From QAMH01 sp964435565 (GTDB lineage: Bacteria; Actinomycetota; Coriobacteriia; Coriobacteriales; QAMH01), in NCBI GenBank assembly GCA_964435565.1, contig CAYSZR010000001.1:1-64000 (forward strand): a DNA stretch of 64,000 nucleotides, read 5' to 3'. The notes below the pieces were generated by a model that ran no database searches, had not been told where the DNA came from, and was given only the letters and a program-made list of their open reading frames with translations. Below, piece by piece: positions 10,022 to 17,941 of the stretch; positions within the stretch are counted from its first letter, which is position 1, and the number at the start of each line of letters is the position of its first letter. A program made the position numbers and the translations under genes.

Positions 10022-11302
10022 ATGTCGGGTACTGTATTGGTAGGAACCCAGTGGGGCGATGAGGGCAAGGGCAAAGTCACCGACCTTCTTGCCAGCAACT
10101 ATGATTACGTTGTCAGGTTCCAAGGTGGGAACAATGCGGGGCATACCGTTATCTACGGTGATACAAAACTTGCGCTTCACCTTATCCCATCTGGAATCAT
10201 GTACGAAAGCGTTACGCCGCTTATCGGCAACGGGTGCGTTATCGATCCCAAAGTCTTGTGTGAGGAGATGCGGAGCCTTGAAGATAAGGGCATCTCATGC
10301 GAGCGTTTGCTCATCAGCTGCAATGCGCATGTCATAATGCCTTACCATCGCGTTCTCGATGGTGCGTCTGAAGCGCGTCTGGGAGCCAATAAGATTGGTA
10401 CGACCAAGCGTGGCATAGGCCCTTGTTATCAGGATAAATATGCGCGTTATGGCATCCGAGTTCAAGATTTGCTCGATGCGAAGATGTTGCGTGAAAAGAT
10501 AGAGGCAGCTCTTGCCGTCAAGAACGACATCTTGCGCGAGGTCTACGATATGCCCACGTATACGGTCGATCAGATCACCGAAGAATACCTTGGCTATGCC
10601 GATATGATTCGCAAACACGTCGTGGATGGCAGCCAGCTGCTCAATTCCGAAATGCGCGCAGGAAAGTCCGTGCTTTTCGAGGGTGCTCAGGCGACTCAGC
10701 TCGATATCGATCACGGCACCTATCCGTTTGTCACCTCAAGCAATTGCACTGCTGGAGGGGCGATGACGGGTGCGGGTGTTGGGCCGACGCGCATTGACAA
10801 GGTCCTGGGTATCGCCAAAGCGTATATGACGCGTGTCGGAAGCGGCCCATTCCCCACCGAGTTATTTGATTCCTATGGTGATACGCTTGGTGAAGCGGGT
10901 CACGAATTTGGAGTGACGACCGGCCGTAAGCGTCGGTGTGGCTGGTATGACGCGGTGGTTATCCGCTATGCGGCAGACGTCAACGGTCTTACCGATATCG
11001 CTCTTACCAAGCTGGACGTCTTGGGAAGCGTTGACACCATCAAGATATGTACGGCATATGAGGCCGATGGCGTCCGTTATGAAAACGTGCCCAGCCAACA
11101 AACGGCGTTTCACCATGCCAAACCTATCTATGAGGAGATGCCGGGCTGGCAATGCGATATTTCGAATTGCCGTGCCTACGATGAGCTTCCACAGGCGGCG
11201 CGTGATTATGTCGAGCGCCTCGAAGAGCTTGCGGGCGTGCCCATCAGCATCGTCACGGTCGGTCCCGATCGCGAACAGACCATTATGAGAAGTTGGAAAT
11301 AG
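10022..11302 (+). CDS. purA: Adenylosuccinate synthetase
   Basis: PurA joins IMP and aspartate using GTP, the first step from IMP to AMP. The 426-residue protein opens 'MSGTVLVGTQWGDEGKGK' with the family's GDEGKGK GTP-binding loop at residues 12-18; 'GRKRRCGWYDAVV' lies near residue 302. The start is placed at 10022 because AAAAGGAG ends at 10014; an ATG at 10016 would sit on top of the ribosome site. It is the first gene of a purA-purD-nudF-purE run that ends at the 13712 terminator. Confidence 0.95.
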   Translation: MSGTVLVGTQWGDEGKGKVTDLLASNYDYVVRFQGGNNAGHTVIYGDTKLALHLIPSGIMYESVTPLIGNGCVIDPKVLCEEMRSLEDKGISCERLLISCNAHVIMPYHRVLDGASEARLGANKIGTTKRGIGPCYQDKYARYGIRVQDLLDAKMLREKIEAALAVKNDILREVYDMPTYTVDQITEEYLGYADMIRKHVVDGSQLLNSEMRAGKSVLFEGAQATQLDIDHGTYPFVTSSNCTAGGAMTGAGVGPTRIDKVLGIAKAYMTRVGSGPFPTELFDSYGDTLGEAGHEFGVTTGRKRRCGWYDAVVIRYAADVNGLTDIALTKLDVLGSVDTIKICTAYEADGVRYENVPSQQTAFHHAKPIYEEMPGWQCDISNCRAYDELPQAARDYVERLEELAGVPISIVTVGPDREQTIMRSWK

Positions 11303-11365
11303 CCAGAGCGTCAGGTATGGCGTATGCCATATTGTTGGGCCTTGTTTTCGAGAAAGGGATCTACG

Positions 11366-12649
11366 ATGAACATTCTGCTGTTGGGGTCTGGTGGACGAGA
11401 GTGCGCTATTGCATCTGCGCTCGCCAAATCGCCTAAATGCGATCGGCTTTTTATCGCTCCCGGTAACGGCGGTACCGCAGCACTGGGAAAAAACATCGAG
11501 CTTGAGACTGAAAACGGCGAGGCGGTTGCCGATTTTGCACAGGAAAACGATTGCGAGCTAGTCGTTATCGGTCCAGAGGCCCCGTTGGTCGCTGGTGTTG
11601 CTGATGTCGTGCGTGCCGTCGGTATCGATTGCTTTGGACCAGGTGCCGCCGGCGCCCGGCTCGAAGGGTCGAAGGATTTTTCGAAACGGCTCATGATGAA
11701 ATACAATCTGCCGACTGCCGCTTATGGGACCTTTACCGATTCGAATTCGGCGCTTGCCTATCTGAACGAGCAAGGTGCCCCGATCGTCATAAAAGCAGAT
11801 GGCCTTGCTGCCGGAAAAGGGGTGACGGTCGCCCAGACGAAGGATGAGGCAGCAGAGGCGATATGCGAGTGTTTCGATGGCCGTTTCGGCGAAGCTGGTT
11901 CGACGGTTGTCGTCGAAGAGATGCTTACGGGCCCCGAATGCTCGATGCTCGCCTTTACCGATGGCATCACCGTAGTGCCTATGGCGCCATCACAAGACCA
12001 CAAACGAGCTTACGAAGGTGACGAAGGCCCCAATACAGGCGGCATGGGCGTCTATTCGCCCGTCCCCATCGTCACTGACGAAGAGCATGAGATTATGGTC
12101 GATGTCATGGAGCGTGCGGTTGCCGGCCTGCGTGAAGAGGGTATTGATTATCGCGGTGTTCTCTATGGCGGTTTCATGCTTACCCCCGAAGGCCCCAAAC
12201 TTCTCGAGTTCAATGCGCGATTCGGCGATCCGGAAACCCAAGTTATCCTACCGCGTCTTAAAACCGATCTTGTCGATGTCATGGTTGCGACTGCGCAGCA
12301 GCGTCTTGACGAGGTCAAGCTCGAATGGAGGCCCGAATGGGCGGTGAGCGTGGTGCTGGCGAGCGCGGGATATCCTGGATCATATAAGAAGGGCTTCGAA
12401 ATCACGGGCATTGATGCAGCAAATGCCCTGGAAGGCGTTCGTGTATATCATGCAGGCACGAAGCTTGTAGATGGTCGGGTCGTAACTAATGGCGGGCGCG
12501 TGCTCAACGTGACAGCACTAGGCGACAGTTTCCAGGATGCACGTGATAAAGCCTATGCAGCATGCGATTTGATAGATTGGGATGGAAAGTTCATGCGTCG
12601 TGACATTGGCGCACGCGCCATGAGGGGTCGAAGCGCATGGGAAAGCTGA
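11366..12649 (+). CDS. purD: Phosphoribosylamine-glycine ligase
   Basis: PurD (GARS) makes glycinamide ribonucleotide, step 2 of purine synthesis. The start at 11366 gives the canonical opening 'MNILLLGSGGRECAIA'; an upstream ATG at 11324 would add 14 unrelated residues. The 427-residue protein is an ATP-grasp enzyme with 'LPTAAYGTF', 'IVIKADGLAAGKGV', 'GPECSMLAFTDG' and 'LLEFNARFGDPETQ' in order. Its end overlaps the next gene by 13 bases. Confidence 0.95.
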   Translation: MNILLLGSGGRECAIASALAKSPKCDRLFIAPGNGGTAALGKNIELETENGEAVADFAQENDCELVVIGPEAPLVAGVADVVRAVGIDCFGPGAAGARLEGSKDFSKRLMMKYNLPTAAYGTFTDSNSALAYLNEQGAPIVIKADGLAAGKGVTVAQTKDEAAEAICECFDGRFGEAGSTVVVEEMLTGPECSMLAFTDGITVVPMAPSQDHKRAYEGDEGPNTGGMGVYSPVPIVTDEEHEIMVDVMERAVAGLREEGIDYRGVLYGGFMLTPEGPKLLEFNARFGDPETQVILPRLKTDLVDVMVATAQQRLDEVKLEWRPEWAVSVVLASAGYPGSYKKGFEITGIDAANALEGVRVYHAGTKLVDGRVVTNGGRVLNVTALGDSFQDARDKAYAACDLIDWDGKFMRRDIGARAMRGRSAWES

Positions 12650-13206
12650 TCGAGCATTTCGAAGATAGCTCGCTCGAAGAAAAGATCATTGGGTCCCAGC
12701 GTGTGTTCGATGGTCGGCTCTTAAAGGTCGATACAGTTGATATCGAGCTTCCCAATGGGAACAGGAAAGTCCATGAGGTTATCAGGCATCCAGGAGCCGT
12801 GTGCGTGATAGCGCTCGACGACGAAGGCCGGATACTTCTTGTCCGTCAGTATAGAACGGCACTCGAGCGCGTGACCATCGAGGTTCCGGCAGGAAAGCTC
12901 GATGCAGGCGAAGACCCAGCGAATGCGGTGCAGCGCGAGCTGTCAGAGGAAACCGGCTATACAGCCGACAACATTCGCCACCTTGCGTCTTTTGCACCTG
13001 CCGCTGGGTATAGCGATGAGATCATCCACATTTATATGGCGACTGACCTGCATGCAGGCAAGGCGCATCCAGATGATGATGAATTTTTGTCCGTTGAATG
13101 GGTAAGCCTCGAATGTCTCATAGATTCTGTCCTCGATGGGCGCATCGAAGATTCGAAAACGATGATTTCGGCACTTATCTGCGACGCGTTGCGTCATAGG
13201 CTATAA
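12637..13206 (+). CDS. NUDIX hydrolase, ADP-ribose pyrophosphatase-like
   Basis: The 189-residue protein carries a complete Nudix box, 'GKLDAGEDPANAVQREL' followed by S-E-E-T-G-Y, between residues 87 and 110. The pattern of 'VIRHPGAVCVIALDDEG' and 'LVRQYRTALE' before the box is that of the ADP-ribose pyrophosphatase (NudF/YqkG) subgroup. Such enzymes split ADP-ribose and related nucleoside diphosphate sugars into AMP and a sugar phosphate. It overlaps purD by 13 bases and lies 12 bases before purE, so it is carried inside the purine operon, perhaps recycling ribose phosphate and AMP; that link is inference. Confidence 0.88.
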   Translation: MGKLIEHFEDSSLEEKIIGSQRVFDGRLLKVDTVDIELPNGNRKVHEVIRHPGAVCVIALDDEGRILLVRQYRTALERVTIEVPAGKLDAGEDPANAVQRELSEETGYTADNIRHLASFAPAAGYSDEIIHIYMATDLHAGKAHPDDDEFLSVEWVSLECLIDSVLDGRIEDSKTMISALICDALRHRL

Positions 13207-13218
13207 AGGAGAATTTCC

Positions 13219-13683
13219 ATGTCAGATGCAAAGCCGCTCGTTGGAATTATTCTTGGGTCGAAGTCGGATGCCCCGGCCTTCGATGGGTGCAAGGAAATGC
13301 TCGAAAAATTCGGGGTGCCCTATGAATTCGTTATTCATTCGGCGCATCGTAACCCGGATGACGTGCGCACGTGGGCTCTGAGTGCCGAGAAACGTGGTCT
13401 CAAAGTCATTATTGCCGGTGCCGGCAAGGCGGCAGCCTTGGGCGGCGTCGTTGCTTCCCATACGCCGCTTCCCGTAATCGCGGTTCCCATGAAGACAAGC
13501 GATCTGGGTGGAATGGATTCGCTGCTCTCGACGGTTCAAATGCCAACGGGCGTTCCGCTTGCCTGCGTTGCTATCAATGGGACCAAGAACGCTGCGATCC
13601 TTGCTACTCAGATTCTCGGCGTCTCGATGCCGCAGTATCGAGAAGCGATCTCTGGCTATAAACAAGAGCTTGCTGAGGGCTGA
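13219..13683 (+). CDS. purE: N5-carboxyaminoimidazole ribonucleotide mutase (class I PurE)
   Basis: PurE converts N5-CAIR to CAIR in purine synthesis. The 154-residue protein has 'GIILGSKSDAPAFDG', 'VIHSAHRNPDDV', 'AGAGKAAALGGVVASHT' and 'PVIAVPMKTSDLGGMDSLL', matching the class I enzyme with its catalytic His in the SAHR segment. AAGGAG precedes the ATG by 8 bases. The partner purK is not in the window. A strong terminator begins 28 bases after the stop. Confidence 0.95.
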   Translation: MSDAKPLVGIILGSKSDAPAFDGCKEMLEKFGVPYEFVIHSAHRNPDDVRTWALSAEKRGLKVIIAGAGKAAALGGVVASHTPLPVIAVPMKTSDLGGMDSLLSTVQMPTGVPLACVAINGTKNAAILATQILGVSMPQYREAISGYKQELAEG

Positions 13684-13711
13684 CGTTTAAAACAATACTG
13701 CACCAAGAATG

Positions 13712-13750
13712 GGCCCGAAACTTCCTTATGCGGTGTTTCGGGCCTTTTTT
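13712..13750 (+). terminator. Rho-independent terminator after purE
   Basis: A perfect 10-bp stem (GGCCCGAAAC at 13712-13721 with its complement at 13735-13744) has a 13-base loop and is followed directly by six T. It closes the purA-purD-nudF-purE unit. Confidence 0.9.
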
Positions 13751-13953
13751 CGACAGCCTCCGAGCGGCATTTTCTACACATCCCCTTCATAATTCGTTCG
13801 ATTTCAGCTCTGTTCTCCATAAAAAACAAGCAGAAGGCGTATTGACATTCACAAGGCGAACACAATCGCTTGCATGGTCAATTCTCCTTGGTTAGGGTTT
13901 TTAGCCGTTGCAACGCAAACGAAGCGAAAACGAAGAACGAACATGGAAGAGAT

Positions 13954-14475
13954 ATGAATCTAAACGTAGCAAAAACGCTGGCTGTATTTGGGATTACAGG
14001 TGCACTTGTATTAAGTGCGGGTGCACCTGCCCTTGCGGCCGAATCGGCTTCAGCGGCCGCTAACAGCGCCGGCCCCGTTGCCGGACGAGTTATTGCCGAT
14101 GTTATAGCAGGGGTAGTCGACGATGCGACGCTCGCAACAGGCGGCTCGGTCGATGCTGCTGGATACCTGCCTAATCTTGACGAAACCGTTGAATGGACCA
14201 CCTGCGGGGCAAGCACATACGGTATCGGTGACGGGCTCATGGGCTCGGGTTGCTCGGATGGCTCGACGGTGACCGAGACGTCTATGGGCGTCGCGCACAA
14301 AACGCTTCCTCTGGGAACGAAGATCCAGATTGTCTATGACGGCACAGTGGTTAACGCTACCGTCTGCGACCGTGGCCCGTATATCGCTGGCCGCGATATC
14401 GATTTGCAGCCTGCCGTTGCCACGGCACTGGGCTTCGATGGCGTTGGGGATTTGCAGTATCGCGTTATAAGCTAA
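13954..14475 (+). CDS. Secreted RlpA-like double-psi beta-barrel protein
   Basis: The start at 13954 (GGAAG six bases upstream) gives a 173-residue protein with a Sec signal peptide: 'MNLNVAKTLAVFG', a hydrophobic core, and a probable cleavage after 'APALA' near residue 26. The C-terminal half is a double-psi beta-barrel of the RlpA/expansin type: 'CGASTYGIGDG', 'ASMG'-like 'SMGVAHKTLPLGTKIQ', 'VCDRGPYIAGRDIDLQPA'. The conserved Asp of 'DRGPY' and the final Asp of 'GRDIDL' are present. RlpA proteins bind or cleave peptidoglycan glycan strands. The long-frame ATG at 13870 is rejected as it would bury the signal peptide. Confidence 0.8.
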   Translation: MNLNVAKTLAVFGITGALVLSAGAPALAAESASAAANSAGPVAGRVIADVIAGVVDDATLATGGSVDAAGYLPNLDETVEWTTCGASTYGIGDGLMGSGCSDGSTVTETSMGVAHKTLPLGTKIQIVYDGTVVNATVCDRGPYIAGRDIDLQPAVATALGFDGVGDLQYRVIS

Positions 14476-14484
14476 CATAGGCTT

Positions 14485-14961
14485 ATGCAATCCATAGTTA
14501 TCAGACATGTGCGGGTAAGACGCGGGGCTCTCGACCTCGAGGTCGCAGCAGCCGTTGATACGCTTCACGTGACAGGCGAACAAGCGGATCGCGTGCTTGG
14601 CTTGTTGCCGAATCTCGCTCATCATGTGTGCGTAAATGGGTTTGGGGATGGAAGCTTCGGCGAAGAGCTGGTGGGGACTGAGCTTCCTCATCTGCTCGAG
14701 CACATCATCATCGAGCTCCAAGGTCAGGCATCGAACACTGCCAGACATTTCACGGGGCATACGTCGTGGCTCGAAGAGCTCGATACCACCGCTTCCCAAG
14801 GATATGCGCTCATGCGCACAACGGTCACGTTTGTAAATGATTTCGTGGCCCTGCAGTCGGCAAGTGATGCGTGCGCGATAATCGCATGGATTGTGAATCC
14901 TCAGGCATTCGAAAGACCTTGTATCCAGGATCTTGTCTCCAAGCTTGTGAAACTGCGTTGA
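14485..14961 (+). CDS. Stand-alone cyanophycin-synthetase N-domain-like protein
   Basis: The 158-residue cytosolic protein resembles the N-terminal domain of cyanophycin synthetase CphA (the non-catalytic domain preceding the ATP-grasp). Matching features are 'IRHVRVRRGALDLEVA' at the start, 'LLPNLAHHVCVNG' in the middle, then 'TELPHLLEHIIIELQ' (CphA proteins have an equivalent G-H-V-x-E-H-x-A-L-E-L-Q stretch), and a final 'TVTFVNDFVALQSASDAC' strand-helix unit. The ATP-grasp and Mur-ligase domains are absent: the gene stops after the N-domain, and the next frame is flavorubredoxin. In CphA this domain is thought to anchor the polymer; alone, its role is unknown. It starts 9 bases after the RlpA-like gene. 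Confidence 0.6.
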   Translation: MQSIVIRHVRVRRGALDLEVAAAVDTLHVTGEQADRVLGLLPNLAHHVCVNGFGDGSFGEELVGTELPHLLEHIIIELQGQASNTARHFTGHTSWLEELDTTASQGYALMRTTVTFVNDFVALQSASDACAIIAWIVNPQAFERPCIQDLVSKLVKLR

Positions 14962-14988
14962 TCGTTAGCCCCTCTTGACTGAAATAGC

Positions 14989-15018
14989 GTGTTCAAAGGT
15001 GCTATAATCAGCGAACAC
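14989..15018 (+). promoter_or_regulatory. Extended -10 promoter inside an inverted repeat, upstream of flavorubredoxin
   Basis: A perfect TATAAT at 15003-15008 is preceded by TG one base away (extended -10). A perfect 6-bp inverted repeat, GTGTTC (14989-14994) and GAACAC (15013-15018), is centred on the -10 element, as a repressor site would be. TTGACT at 14975-14980 is 22 bases from the -10, too far for a normal -35. The promoter is well supported; the operator is a suggestion. Confidence 0.55.
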
Positions 15019-15043
15019 ACATCCCGTGGTCTAAGGAGGGCGC

Positions 15044-16597
15044 ATGCACTGCGAACAAGAGCTGGCAAAGGGCCTGTACTGGATTGGCGGGGATGATAAA
15101 CGCCTCGGTATATTTGAGGGCCATCATCCCGTGCCCAAGGGTATGGCATATAATAACTTTCTCCTGCTTGACCAAAAGACCGTTCTGTTTGACACCATCG
15201 ACAGGGCGGTAGAAGAACGGTTTTTCGAGACACTCGACTATCTGCTCGACGACCGTGACCTCGATTACATCATCGTCCAGCATATGGAGCCCGATCACAG
15301 TGCGACGCTTGGTACCGTTGCACGACAACATCCAAATGCGAAACTGGTCTGCACCAAGGTCTGCGCACGCCTGATCGGCCAATTCTTCGGTCCCGATCTT
15401 GAAGATCGCACGATTGTGATGGAAGACGGCGACTCGCTTTCCACCGGCATGCATACGCTTGCTTTCGCTCTTGCGCCCATGGTCCATTGGCCTGAGGTCA
15501 TGGTTACCTACGATGTTGAAGACAAGATACTATTCTCTGCAGATGCATTTGGTAGTTTCGGTGCGCTTGACGGCCGCCTTTTCGACGATATGTATGATTT
15601 CGAGACAGAGTTGCTCGATGAGATGCGTCGTTATTACACGAATATTGTCGGCAAATACGGCACGCAGGTAAATGAGCTCCTTGATAAGGCCGATACGCTG
15701 GATATCAAGATGATCTGCCCGCTGCATGGCCCGATTCTGCGCGATCATATTGGGGACCTGGTCGGAAAGTATCGCAAATGGGCAAGCTATGAACCAGAAG
15801 ATGATGCAGTCGTCATTGCATATGCTTCTGTCTATGGTGGAACCAGAGATGTCGCCGAGAAGCTTGCCTTCAAATTAAGTGATGCCGGTATACACGACCT
15901 AGCGCTCTATGATCTTTCGATGACTGATCCAAGCTACGTGCTGTCTGATGCGTTTCGTGTCAGCAATATCGTGCTTGCCTCCGTTACCTACAACGCTGGC
16001 GTCTTTCCCAAGATGAACGAACTTGTTGATTCCATGGTTGATCACAACCTGCGCAAACGACGTTTTTCGTTTATCCAAAATGGCAGTTGGGGACCTATCG
16101 CCGGTAAAAAGATGATGAAGGCGATCGAAAAGATTCCCGAGGCAGAAACTGTGGGGGATCTGTTCACGATCAAATCTCGCATGACCACAGAGCAAGATGC
16201 AGAGCTCGATACGCTTGTACGGGCCATAGTCGACTCGATTCGCAACCCGGAAGAGCCTGTCATGGCCGAGCTGCATCAGGTTGCTCCTCAGCCTGTCCCC
16301 ATCGTCGGCGCGGTTAAGCCCATTGCTGCTCCGCCTGCTCAAGTCCCCGTGTTTACTGCGGGGGGAGTTCCCATTGCCCCAGGTATGGAAGATAAGGTTA
16401 AACAAGACGCGCCGCCGATCAAACATGACCAAGAACAGAAAAGTGAGAAGATCATCCAAATATGGCGTTGCACGTTTTGTGGATATCAGGCAGAAGTGCC
16501 CAAGGGTACCGATATGGATACGTTTGTGTGCCCTGTCTGCCTTAAAGTCGGGCCGGGCCAGTTTGCGCTTGTGCGCGAGAAAGTTGTTCCGGTTTAA
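15044..16597 (+). CDS. Flavodiiron protein with C-terminal rubredoxin (flavorubredoxin)
   Basis: The 517-residue protein combines three domains. The first is a beta-lactamase-like diiron domain (1-250) with ligands in 'QHMEPDHSATL' (about H79, E81, D83, H84), 'APMVHWPE', 'FSADAFGSFG' and 'CPLHGPI'. The second is a flavodoxin domain (about 260-405; 'YASVYGGTRDVAEKLA'). A Pro-rich linker (about 425-470) leads to a rubredoxin with 'CTFCGY' (C476, C479) and 'CPVC' (C496, C499). All metal ligands are present. Flavodiiron proteins reduce O2 to water or NO to N2O in anaerobes; the fused rubredoxin supplies electrons to the FMN. This is a cytosolic oxygen or nitric-oxide defence enzyme. Confidence 0.93.
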   Translation: MHCEQELAKGLYWIGGDDKRLGIFEGHHPVPKGMAYNNFLLLDQKTVLFDTIDRAVEERFFETLDYLLDDRDLDYIIVQHMEPDHSATLGTVARQHPNAKLVCTKVCARLIGQFFGPDLEDRTIVMEDGDSLSTGMHTLAFALAPMVHWPEVMVTYDVEDKILFSADAFGSFGALDGRLFDDMYDFETELLDEMRRYYTNIVGKYGTQVNELLDKADTLDIKMICPLHGPILRDHIGDLVGKYRKWASYEPEDDAVVIAYASVYGGTRDVAEKLAFKLSDAGIHDLALYDLSMTDPSYVLSDAFRVSNIVLASVTYNAGVFPKMNELVDSMVDHNLRKRRFSFIQNGSWGPIAGKKMMKAIEKIPEAETVGDLFTIKSRMTTEQDAELDTLVRAIVDSIRNPEEPVMAELHQVAPQPVPIVGAVKPIAAPPAQVPVFTAGGVPIAPGMEDKVKQDAPPIKHDQEQKSEKIIQIWRCTFCGYQAEVPKGTDMDTFVCPVCLKVGPGQFALVREKVVPV

Positions 16598-16741
16598 CGG
16601 TCGGTCGGTCAACGTATTCGTCGGGAAACGTTGAAAATTGCAAGTTTTCGCTCATGCTCGCGGGTGGTGATGGTACTCTTTAGCAACAATGTTCTTGTGG
16701 TGGTACAGGCAGAATGAAAACCCAGGAAGGGCGTGGATAAC

Positions 16742-17083
16742 ATGAACAAACCTTTGGTTTTTGTCAGTGGTGCAGCTGCCGGAGCGCTCGCCGCTCTGCT
16801 TCTCTCGCCAAATTCCGGCGAGCGTAATCGTGAAATCGTTGCTGATAAGATTGATTACTATTCCGCGCATGGCGAGCAGGTTTTCCAGCAGACGGCTGAC
16901 AACGTGCGCAGCAAGGTACGCAGTGTCGGTGAAATGCCCAATCCCGGTGCCGATGATATTCGTGAGAAGATTAACGAGGCTCGCGATCGTATTGCCGAAC
17001 AGATTACGCGCAACAGTGCAGCTCAAGATGTTGCTGCTGATGTGTCCGACGTAGTCGAAGAGGCAGAAACGCCTGCCGAATAG
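16742..17083 (+). CDS. YtxH-domain protein
   Basis: The 113-residue protein opens 'MNKPLVFVSGAAAGALAALLLSP', one N-terminal membrane helix rich in Gly and Ala, followed at once by 'NSGERNREIV' and a long charged amphipathic helix region. This is the YtxH (PF12732) pattern of small membrane-anchored proteins of unknown biochemical role, often stress-related. The ATG at 16742 (AGGAAGG 11 bases upstream) is preferred; a GTG at 16733 would be only two bases from that site. A PRC-barrel gene follows after 30 bases. Confidence 0.75.
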   Translation: MNKPLVFVSGAAAGALAALLLSPNSGERNREIVADKIDYYSAHGEQVFQQTADNVRSKVRSVGEMPNPGADDIREKINEARDRIAEQITRNSAAQDVAADVSDVVEEAETPAE

Positions 17084-17113
17084 ATTTGGGCGAGTAGAGA
17101 CTGTTAATCGCAT

Positions 17114-17938
17114 ATGCTCTCTTCTGACGAAGCACATAAACTGCGTGTCTATACACGCGATAAAAAGGGACGATTAAGAAAATGCGGGCGTATACGGGCC
17201 GTTGTCTTTCATCCTACAAAGCCCACTGTTGTGGGCTTTGTAATAAAACGCCCTGACCTGCTTCTTATGATCAAACGCAAAGATCGCTTTGTTGCATTTG
17301 ATCGTCTCGAGCGGGTAGAGGGCGGTTTTTGTGCGAGTAGCGCTGCGGATTCATGGGACCGAGAGTTCTGCAAGCGTATCGGTGTTGATTATGACCGATG
17401 CATTATGTGGGAAAATATGCCGGTTAAAACCACGGCAGGCAGAGATTTGGGGTCTGTGAGTAACGTGGTTTTCGATGATGAGACAGGCGAGCTCGACCAC
17501 ATAGATATATCCGCAGGTGTATCGAATCGGATTATACTCGGCAGTTCTGATATCTCTGCATCAAAGATCTTGGGCTACAGCGATGGCTGCATCGTTGTCG
17601 AAGACAGTGTCGGAGAAGTCGAGGAATCGGGCGGAGCTGCTGCCAAGGCGGGTGTTGCATGGGCAAAGACCAAGCACGTCGCATCTGATACCACCAAAAA
17701 AGCGGAAGAGGCTATAAACGGCGGCGCCTATAAAGCGGGCGAGGCGCTTGGAGACGTTCGCGAGAAGGTTAACGACGCTGCTGCAAAGCATGAAGAGAAA
17801 AAACGTGAAGCCGAGGCGCAGGGCGAATACATCGGCGTCGACAAGGCGGCAAATCTCTTTGGCCAGCAGATAGGCAAAGCTTCGGGGATGTTCAAGAGCT
17901 TCAAAGACGAATTCGACAAAGCCTCGCATGATGAATAG
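17114..17938 (+). CDS. PRC-barrel domain protein
   Basis: The 274-residue protein has two PRC-barrel-like units, about residues 5-75 ('GRIRAVVFHPTKPTVVGFVI') and 95-165 ('AGRDLGSVSNVVFDDETGEL'). A C-terminal tail of about 100 residues rich in Ala, Lys and Glu is likely helical and ends in 'FKSFKDEFDKASHDE'. PRC barrels are small beta-barrels found in ribosome maturation and photosystem proteins; the function here is not known. No membrane helix is seen, but its place directly after YtxH suggests the two act together. Confidence 0.65.
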   Translation: MLSSDEAHKLRVYTRDKKGRLRKCGRIRAVVFHPTKPTVVGFVIKRPDLLLMIKRKDRFVAFDRLERVEGGFCASSAADSWDREFCKRIGVDYDRCIMWENMPVKTTAGRDLGSVSNVVFDDETGELDHIDISAGVSNRIILGSSDISASKILGYSDGCIVVEDSVGEVEESGGAAAKAGVAWAKTKHVASDTTKKAEEAINGGAYKAGEALGDVREKVNDAAAKHEEKKREAEAQGEYIGVDKAANLFGQQIGKASGMFKSFKDEFDKASHDE

Positions 17939-17941
17939 CGG

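Noticed and set aside
14050..14799. A 249-codon minus-strand frame across the RlpA-like and CphA-N-like genes
   Set aside because: No ribosome site or family features; the plus-strand genes have a signal peptide and domain motifs.
14975..14980. TTGACT as the -35 of the flavorubredoxin promoter
   Set aside because: The distance to TATAAT is 22 bases, too long for a standard promoter; an extended -10 is the better reading.
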